This document shows positions 38,450 through 43,174 of a stretch of 43,174 nt of DNA, piece by piece (position 1 is the first letter of the stretch; each line of letters opens with the position of its first letter). Both the position numbers and the translations under genes were made by a program. The stretch comes from Acidovorax sp. FJL06 (GTDB lineage Bacteria; Pseudomonadota; Gammaproteobacteria; Burkholderiales; Burkholderiaceae_C), in assembly GCF_003852545.1 (NCBI RefSeq), contig NZ_QAJR01000019.1, positions 1 through 43,174 on the forward strand. The letters run 5' to 3'. The notes below the pieces were generated by a model. It was not told the origin of the DNA. It searched no databases and saw only the letters and a program-made list of their open reading frames with translations.

Positions 38450-38920
38450 TCACGCCGGGCTGGACCGCAGACCATAGGCCTTGCCATCCACGAACAGGTA
38501 CTCGGCGCGCAGCACCGGATCGCCCTTTTCTTCTCGCAAGGCGAACCCCACCACCGACACCATGGCACCCGGCCGGATCTCCTGCACCTGCCAGGCCTGC
38601 ATGCGCGTAAGGGGCGCCAGCTCGACCGCCCAGAGCCGGTCCTTGCGGGTGGGCAGCACTGCTTTGGCCAGCAGCGCCTGGCCATCCACAGGCGCCGTCT
38701 GCGCCGGCACCGGCCGCTGGGCCAGATCGGCCGGCAGCGTCAGGCCGGCCGCAAGCTCCAGCGCAAGTTCGGCATGGGGGTTCTGCCAGCGCACCTTGCG
38801 CACGGTGCCTTCCAGATAGAGGGGGCGGTCCGCATCAAAACTGCTCCAGCCATGGTGCGCTTGCGCCCCCAGGGGCCAGGCGGTGGCGGCAACCAGCAGG
38901 TGGCGGCGTTGCAGGCTCAT
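38450..38920 (-). CDS. DUF6152-like exported protein
   Basis: 156 residues from the ATG at 38920 (MSLQRRHLLVAATAWPLGAQ). The N-terminus has a twin-Arg-like RRHLLVAA signal and probable cleavage after GAQA. The mature part begins HHGWSSFDADRPLYLEGTV, followed by KVRWQNPHAELALEL, typical of the DUF6152 family. A C-terminal beta segment (GAMVSVVGFALREEKGDPVL) matches the same family. Its function is unknown. It follows the membrane-protein gene by 43 bases and is probably co-transcribed with it. Confidence 0.8.
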   Translation of the reverse strand: MSLQRRHLLVAATAWPLGAQAHHGWSSFDADRPLYLEGTVRKVRWQNPHAELALELAAGLTLPADLAQRPVPAQTAPVDGQALLAKAVLPTRKDRLWAVELAPLTRMQAWQVQEIRPGAMVSVVGFALREEKGDPVLRAEYLFVDGKAYGLRSSPA

Positions 38921-38963
38921 ACAGACTCCTGAAGAAAAAAGGAGGGGGGAAGCCAGACAGGCT

Positions 38964-39383
38964 TCACAGGTAAGCGATCCAGCGGCCACACGCCACCACG
39001 GCCAGCCAGACCAACATGGACGCCAGCATCTGCGCGCGGGCCAGGCCATCCAGCCGCACGAGCGACCCGCGCCCATGAAACCACGCGGCATTGCACCCGG
39101 CCAGCATCAGCAGCAACATTTTCACGGTGAAGGCCCGGTTGCTGAGCAGCTCGGCAGGCTGGGTGGCAAACATCAGCAGGCCCGAGGCTGCGGCCAGCAC
39201 AAAGCCGCACAGCGCCAGCGACAGGCTCAGCCGGGCCAGATCCTTCACCGGCAGCGCCGCGCCCCGACCAAATACCCGCAGCTCCAGCAGCACCAGGTTG
39301 CCCAACAGCAGCGCAATGCCCACGATGTGCGCCACCTCCAGCGCCGGATAGGCCCAGGCATGGGTCTTGAGTGCCGTGAACAT
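38964..39383 (-). CDS. Four-helix membrane protein, function unknown
   Basis: 139 residues with four hydrophobic segments at about 12-34, 50-72, 86-102 and 115-135. Conserved-looking features are EVAHIVGIALLLGNLVLLEL and the His in AAWFHGRG. It resembles small DUF2214/DUF6644-type membrane proteins often paired with a DUF6152 gene, but I am not certain of the family. It lies 15 bases after the asparaginase gene, in the same direction. Confidence 0.7.
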   Translation of the reverse strand: MFTALKTHAWAYPALEVAHIVGIALLLGNLVLLELRVFGRGAALPVKDLARLSLSLALCGFVLAAASGLLMFATQPAELLSNRAFTVKMLLLMLAGCNAAWFHGRGSLVRLDGLARAQMLASMLVWLAVVACGRWIAYL

Positions 39384-39398
39384 TGGCAGGCGGCCCCG

Positions 39399-40358
39399 TC
39401 AATCCGCTTGCAGCAAGTCGAGCAGCAGCGCCACCCTCGCTTTCACCGGCGACAACCCCTGGGAGTCAGGCAACGCATCCCCGGGCTTGGGCAGCACCTG
39501 CCCCTCGGCGCACCGGGTGGCCCGCACCACCCGCACGCCCGCCTCCTGCGCACGCAGCAAGGCGGCCTCTAGCGCCTGGTGAATGGTCCCGTTGCCGGTG
39601 CACGCCACCACCAGGCCCTGCACGCCTGCGCGCACCAGGGCATCCACACCCCGGCCCTGCCCCCCCGCGTGGCTGAGCACCACCTCGACCCAAGGCCAAT
39701 CGGCAGAAAAAGCTCCTTCTTTGATAGCACCAAGGGCTTGCCCTGTTTGCCCAACTGGCCAGTTTTGCACAAGACGCACATGGCCTTCCTCCACCCAACC
39801 CAAGGGGCCTGCATCGCCAGAGGTGAAGGCATGCACCCGGTACGGGTGGACTTTCTGGACATAGCGCGCGGCATGCACCTCGCCCGCGGCCACGGCCATC
39901 ACCCCGGTGGCACCGGGGGCCAGCACCACGGCCACGGCGTCCAGCAGATTCTGCGGGCCATCGGGCGTCAAGGCCGTCGCGGGGCGCATGGCGCAGGTCA
40001 GCACCACGGGCTTGCTGACGTCCAGCACCTCATGCAGAAACCACGCGGTCTCTTCCAGCGTGTCGGTGCCGTGGGTAATGACCAGGCCTCGCACGTCCGG
40101 GTCCGCCAGGTGGTGCGCGCAGCGCAGGGCCAGCGCCCGCCAGACGCCGTCGTCCATGTCCTTGCTGTCCACCTGGGCCACCTGCTCAGCCTCCAGCATG
40201 CCGCCGGCCAGCGCTTGCAAGCCGGGCACAGCGGCCAACAACTGCGCCACACCCACCTGGGCAGCGGTGTAGCCAATGTTGTCCCCCGCCTGCGCCGAGG
40301 TGCCCGCAATCGTGCCCCCGGTGCCCAAAACCACAATTTTTTGCCCGCTCACTTGCAT
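39399..40358 (-). CDS. L-asparaginase, type I/II-like
   Basis: 319 residues. Both active-site signatures are present: VLGTGGTIAGT (catalytic Thr13) and GLVITHGTDTLEETAWFLHE with the Thr-Asp pair. The Lys of the second triad may be supplied elsewhere, as in the family AMRPATALTPDG loop. No signal peptide, so cytoplasmic. It hydrolyses asparagine to aspartate and ammonia. Residues about 197-216 (NWPVGQTGQALGAIKEGAFS) are encoded by a copy of the dispersed repeat. The gene is divergent from lexA, and its start is 12 bases from the first LexA box. Confidence 0.92.
   Translation of the reverse strand: MQVSGQKIVVLGTGGTIAGTSAQAGDNIGYTAAQVGVAQLLAAVPGLQALAGGMLEAEQVAQVDSKDMDDGVWRALALRCAHHLADPDVRGLVITHGTDTLEETAWFLHEVLDVSKPVVLTCAMRPATALTPDGPQNLLDAVAVVLAPGATGVMAVAAGEVHAARYVQKVHPYRVHAFTSGDAGPLGWVEEGHVRLVQNWPVGQTGQALGAIKEGAFSADWPWVEVVLSHAGGQGRGVDALVRAGVQGLVVACTGNGTIHQALEAALLRAQEAGVRVVRATRCAEGQVLPKPGDALPDSQGLSPVKARVALLLDLLQAD
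39709..39766 (-). repeat. Dispersed ~50-bp repeat inside the asparaginase gene
   Basis: Reverse complement: CAAAACTGGCCAGTTGGGCA, then GGGCAAGCCCTTGGTGCTAT, then CAAAGAAGGAGC. It keeps the order CAAA-TGGCC, AAGC-CTTG, GCTATCAAA of the intergenic copies and is translated in frame. Confidence 0.55.
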
Positions 40359-40369
40359 ACTCCGAAAAA

Positions 40370-40404
40370 CTGGTGAAAAATACAGTTACTGGATTAAAAA
40401 ACAG
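40370..40404. promoter_or_regulatory. Tandem LexA (SOS) boxes
   Basis: Two 16-base sites of the CTG-N10-CAG type: CTGGTGAAAAATACAG (40370-40385) and CTGGATTAAAAAACAG (40389-40404), with three bases between. Each differs from the CTGT-N8-ACAG consensus by one base. They lie between asparaginase and lexA, 38 bases before the lexA ATG, as expected for autoregulation. Confidence 0.88.
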
Positions 40405-40441
40405 TTGTTCGCCACTGTAACCGTCGCCACCGGAAACCACC

Positions 40442-41116
40442 ATGCTCGACAACCCGAAACTCACCGCCCGCCAGCAGCAGATTCTGGACCTCATCCAGAC
40501 CGCCATTGCACGCACCGGTGCGCCCCCCACCCGCGCAGAAATCGCGGCCGAACTGGGGTTCAAGTCGGCCAACGCCGCTGAAGAGCATCTGCAGGCCCTG
40601 GCCCGCAAGGGCGTGATCGAACTGGTCAGCGGCACGTCACGCGGCATTCGCCTGCGCAGCGACACGGTCCGCTCCATCAATGCGGCACGCGGCAACCAGT
40701 TCAGCCTGCCTATTCCAGGCCTTTCGCAGCTGATCCTGCCCCTGGTGGGGCGCGTGGCGGCAGGCTCGCCCATTCTCGCGCAGGAACATGTAGACCAGAC
40801 CTACAGCGTGGAAAACAGCCTCTTTCAGCACAAACCCGATTACCTGCTCAAGGTGCGCGGCATGTCCATGCGCGACGCCGGCATCATGGACGGCGACCTG
40901 CTCGCAGTGCAGTCCACCCGCGAAGCCCGCAACGGGCAGATCATCGTGGCCCGGCTGGGGGACGACGTCACCGTCAAGCGCCTGCGCCGTACCGCAACCG
41001 CCATCGAACTGCTGCCCGAGAACCCCGACTACCCGGTGATCGTGGTCCAGCCCGGCGAGCCCTTCGAAATCGAAGGCCTCGCAGTCGGGCTCATCCGCAA
41101 CACCATGCTGATGTAG
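40442..41116 (+). CDS. lexA: LexA repressor
   Basis: 224 residues. The winged helix-turn-helix lies at residues 1-70 ([20 protein letters not shown]). The self-cleavage site is Ala107-Gly108 (GRVAAGSP), with catalytic Ser142 ([10 protein letters not shown]) and Lys179 (DVTVKRL). It represses the SOS regulon and is cleaved on activated RecA. Two LexA boxes upstream indicate autoregulation. The length matches beta-proteobacterial LexA. Confidence 0.97.
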   Translation: MLDNPKLTARQQQILDLIQTAIARTGAPPTRAEIAAELGFKSANAAEEHLQALARKGVIELVSGTSRGIRLRSDTVRSINAARGNQFSLPIPGLSQLILPLVGRVAAGSPILAQEHVDQTYSVENSLFQHKPDYLLKVRGMSMRDAGIMDGDLLAVQSTREARNGQIIVARLGDDVTVKRLRRTATAIELLPENPDYPVIVVQPGEPFEIEGLAVGLIRNTMLM

Positions 41117-41368
41117 GTCCAGACCTCTTTTGGGCCACACCGCGGGTGGCGGGCGTTTGGTATGCCGGCAACGGCATGCCAGCCCTGCGGTGCCGGCCCC
41201 ACGCCCTGCCACAAGCCGATGCCAACGCGGCCATGATGACCGTCTTGCGGTGCCACCCCAACCGGCGCCGCAGGGCACCATCACACCCGCCATCATCCGG
41301 CCCATGCATGGCGTGAAATCACTTCGCAATCCTGCCTGTGTTCAACCCCCGACCTTCGGAGTTTTCAC

Positions 41369-41824
41369 ATGGGACTTGCCTTGCTCACCCTTACCGCCTT
41401 GCAAAATCCGCTGCGCGGCCTGAAGCGCCTGCTGGTACACCCCGCGCGCGCAGATACCGCAGCAGACGCCAACGCCGCAGTAGTGGGCCACCCGCGCCCG
41501 CCTACCCCGCAGTTGGGCCCACGGCCACTGCGCGGCAACTGGCCTTTCACAGTCAAGCCTCCGCTGCGCCCCTCCGAGGCACCCACACGGCAGCCTGCGT
41601 CAGCAGGTAGGTCTTTTCTGCCCATGGCCAACCCCATGGGCAGCCACCGCCACGCATTTTTATCAACGCTGCCCGCGGATTCGCATGCCCGCAGCCTGCG
41701 GTCGCCCAAGGTCCTGCGGCGGGTGTCCGACTCTGGCACGGGCCACCTGGTGATTGCGGGCCGTATGGCCGATGTGTGCGCCGAGCTGGACCGCATGGTG
41801 GCCTCCGAAGCCATGCGGGCCTAA
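41369..41824 (+). CDS. Hypothetical protein
   Basis: 151 residues from the ATG at 41369, with CGGAG upstream. The N-terminal ~100 residues are Pro/Arg-rich and probably disordered. The C-terminal ~40 residues (VLRRVSDSGTGHLVIAGRMA, then DVCAELDRMV) look like a folded helix-strand unit. I recognise no family. High-GC composition can create long false frames, but the ribosome-binding site and a structured C-terminus favour a real gene. Confidence 0.45.
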   Translation: MGLALLTLTALQNPLRGLKRLLVHPARADTAADANAAVVGHPRPPTPQLGPRPLRGNWPFTVKPPLRPSEAPTRQPASAGRSFLPMANPMGSHRHAFLSTLPADSHARSLRSPKVLRRVSDSGTGHLVIAGRMADVCAELDRMVASEAMRA

Positions 41825-41826
41825 GG

Positions 41827-41864
41827 CCTGTCGGAAGATCTTTTCAAAGACCGCCTTGCAGTCC
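41827..41864 (+). repeat. Imperfect direct repeat, copy 1
   Basis: CCTGTCGGAAGATCTTTTC, then GACCGCCTTGCAGTCC. It resembles 43091-43127 (CCTGTTCAAGATCTTTTC, then GATCGCATTGGAGTGC). The two copies flank the D-2-hydroxyacid dehydrogenase gene. The rest of 41865-42079 holds nothing I can support. Confidence 0.5.
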
Positions 41865-42079
41865 TACGGTGATGGAGGTGCATGCCTTGGAGTTGAAGCG
41901 CAAGCTTTCGAGCCCTCAGATAGCAAAGCCTCAAACCCATCGGCCCGATTTCACGCCACCCCTTCGGTGGAATGCCGAGCCAGGCAACACCAACACTCCG
42001 TCACCAAAAGCCGGGGATTTTGATGCGCCAAACAGCCACCTGGCGCAGTACGCAATCTCTGCCAAGGCACAATGTCGGA

Positions 42080-43087
42080 ATGAACATAGTGATCCTCGAC
42101 GATTACCAGGATGCAGTGCGCAAGCTGCATTGCGCCTCCCGGCTCGACGCGTACACCGCCAAGGTTTACACCAACACGGTCAAGGGGCTGGGCCAGCTCT
42201 CTGTGCGACTCAAAGATGCCGACATCATCGTGCTGGTGAGGGAACGCACCCAGATCACGCGCCAACTCGTCGAAAAACTGCCCCGCCTCAAGCTCATTGC
42301 ACAAACAGGCAAGATCGGTGGCCACATTGATGTGGCTGCCTGTACCGAGCGCGGAATCGCCGTTGCCGAAGGCGTGGGCTCCCCTGTGGCTCCCGCCGAG
42401 CTGACATGGGCCCTCGTCATGGCCTCCATGCGCAGGCTGCCCCAGTACATCTCCAACCTCAAGCACGGCGCTTGGCAGCAGTCCGGGCTGAAGACAGCCT
42501 CCATGCCCGCCAATTTTGGGTTGGGCAACGTGCTGCGCGGCAAAACCCTGGGCATCTGGGGCTACGGACGCATCGGGCAACTGGTCGCCGGCTATGGCCG
42601 GGCATTTGGCATGAATGTGCGTGTATGGGGCCGAGAAGGCTCGCGCGCGCAGGCGCTCACGGATGGCTACCAGGCCGCCACCACGCGCGAGGAGTTCTTC
42701 TCCCAGTGCGATGTCATCTCGCTGCACCTGCGCCTGAACGAGGAGACCCGCGGCATCATCTCGCTCGAAGACCTGTCGTGCATGAAACCCACCTCTCTGC
42801 TGGTCAACACCTCGCGCGCCGAACTCATTGAGCCCGACGCCCTGATTGCGGCCCTCAACCGGGGGCGCCCCGGCATGGCGGCCGTCGATGTGTTCGAAAG
42901 CGAGCCCATTCTGCAAGGCCATGCCCTGCTGCGGCTGGAGAACTGCATCTGCACGCCCCACATTGGCTATGTCGAACAGGACAGCTACGAGCTGTACTTT
43001 GGTGCAGCCTTCGACAACGTGGTGAACTTCATCAAGGGCACACCGACCAACATCGTGAACCCCGGTTCGCTCCAGGTGCGGCGATAA
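42080..43087 (+). CDS. D-2-hydroxyacid dehydrogenase family protein
   Basis: 335 residues from the ATG at 42080 (MNIVILDDYQDAVRKL); a longer frame from 41972 is not family-like. The NAD-binding motif GYGRIG lies at 161-166 in LGIWGYGRIGQLV. The catalytic triad is Arg246 (NTSRAELI), Glu275 (FESEPI) and His294 (TPHIGYVE). It is annotated in relatives as phosphoglycerate dehydrogenase-like, but it lacks the ACT domain of SerA, so the true substrate is uncertain. It is flanked by a ~38-base imperfect direct repeat. Confidence 0.9.
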   Translation: MNIVILDDYQDAVRKLHCASRLDAYTAKVYTNTVKGLGQLSVRLKDADIIVLVRERTQITRQLVEKLPRLKLIAQTGKIGGHIDVAACTERGIAVAEGVGSPVAPAELTWALVMASMRRLPQYISNLKHGAWQQSGLKTASMPANFGLGNVLRGKTLGIWGYGRIGQLVAGYGRAFGMNVRVWGREGSRAQALTDGYQAATTREEFFSQCDVISLHLRLNEETRGIISLEDLSCMKPTSLLVNTSRAELIEPDALIAALNRGRPGMAAVDVFESEPILQGHALLRLENCICTPHIGYVEQDSYELYFGAAFDNVVNFIKGTPTNIVNPGSLQVRR

Positions 43088-43090
43088 GAA

Positions 43091-43127
43091 CCTGTTCAAG
43101 ATCTTTTCGGGGATCGCATTGGAGTGC
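43091..43127 (+). repeat. Imperfect direct repeat, copy 2
   Basis: It begins four bases after the hydroxyacid dehydrogenase stop and matches copy 1 at 41827-41864, including the exact AAGATCTTTTC block. The sequence after it, to 43174, resembles the margin of an insertion element or another gene but is too short to call. Confidence 0.5.
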
Positions 43128-43174
43128 AATCGGGACGAGTGGATGCCTCGGATGCGCCGCATGGGCTCATGCCC

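Overview
The window is GC-rich chromosomal DNA from a beta-proteobacterium of the Comamonadaceae, most like Acidovorax. The grounds are gene content and order (exbB-exbD-lpxK-trm112-kdsB-adk; a lexA with tandem SOS boxes; icd next to a small Lys/Ala-rich secreted protein) and several short dispersed repeats of a kind I associate with that family. This is judged from sequence alone; no database was searched.

Layout. (1) 1-11268, minus strand: a surface-protein region. Two very large DUF4347 repeat proteins flank an APS kinase (cysC) and a sulfotransferase. The first giant gene is cut by the window edge and carries an in-frame G10 tract. Upstream of the second giant gene lies a decayed copy of cysC. 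The real cysC and its remnant share the same upstream motif at nearly the same distance from the start codon, so a [motif-cysC-sulfotransferase-giant protein] module appears to have been duplicated and one copy eroded. (2) 11423-18665: a thioesterase, then a LysR regulator divergent from valine-catabolic genes (mmsA, an isobutyryl-CoA-type dehydrogenase, mmsB) with four small genes interspersed. (3) 18678-21400: a gene-cassette array without a visible integrase. It has three minus-strand cassettes (ASCH-domain protein; unknown 450-residue protein; small GNAT-like protein), two complete attC sites, one truncated attC, and an attI-like junction with a leader ORF.

(4) 21696-28728: a META/DUF4377 lipoprotein, a large palindromic intergenic repeat, and a three-gene signalling operon (PAS histidine kinase, single-domain response regulator, REC-GAF-PAS-GAF-GGDEF-EAL protein with a degenerate GGDEF site). 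(5) 29002-33740: icd, a small secreted basic protein, a DUF192 protein, sodB and xseA. (6) 34093-38232: an envelope/housekeeping run, exbB-exbD-lpxK-trm112-kdsB-adk. (7) 38450-43174: DUF6152 protein, membrane protein, asparaginase, lexA with two operators, an unknown protein, and a D-2-hydroxyacid dehydrogenase flanked by an imperfect direct repeat.

Most notable: the integrase-less cassette array with its leader ORF; the duplicated and partly decayed sulfation/adhesin module with a shared promoter-region motif; the G10 tract that could phase-vary a giant surface protein; and a ~50-bp dispersed repeat that sits between genes and also inside xseA and the asparaginase gene without breaking the frame.
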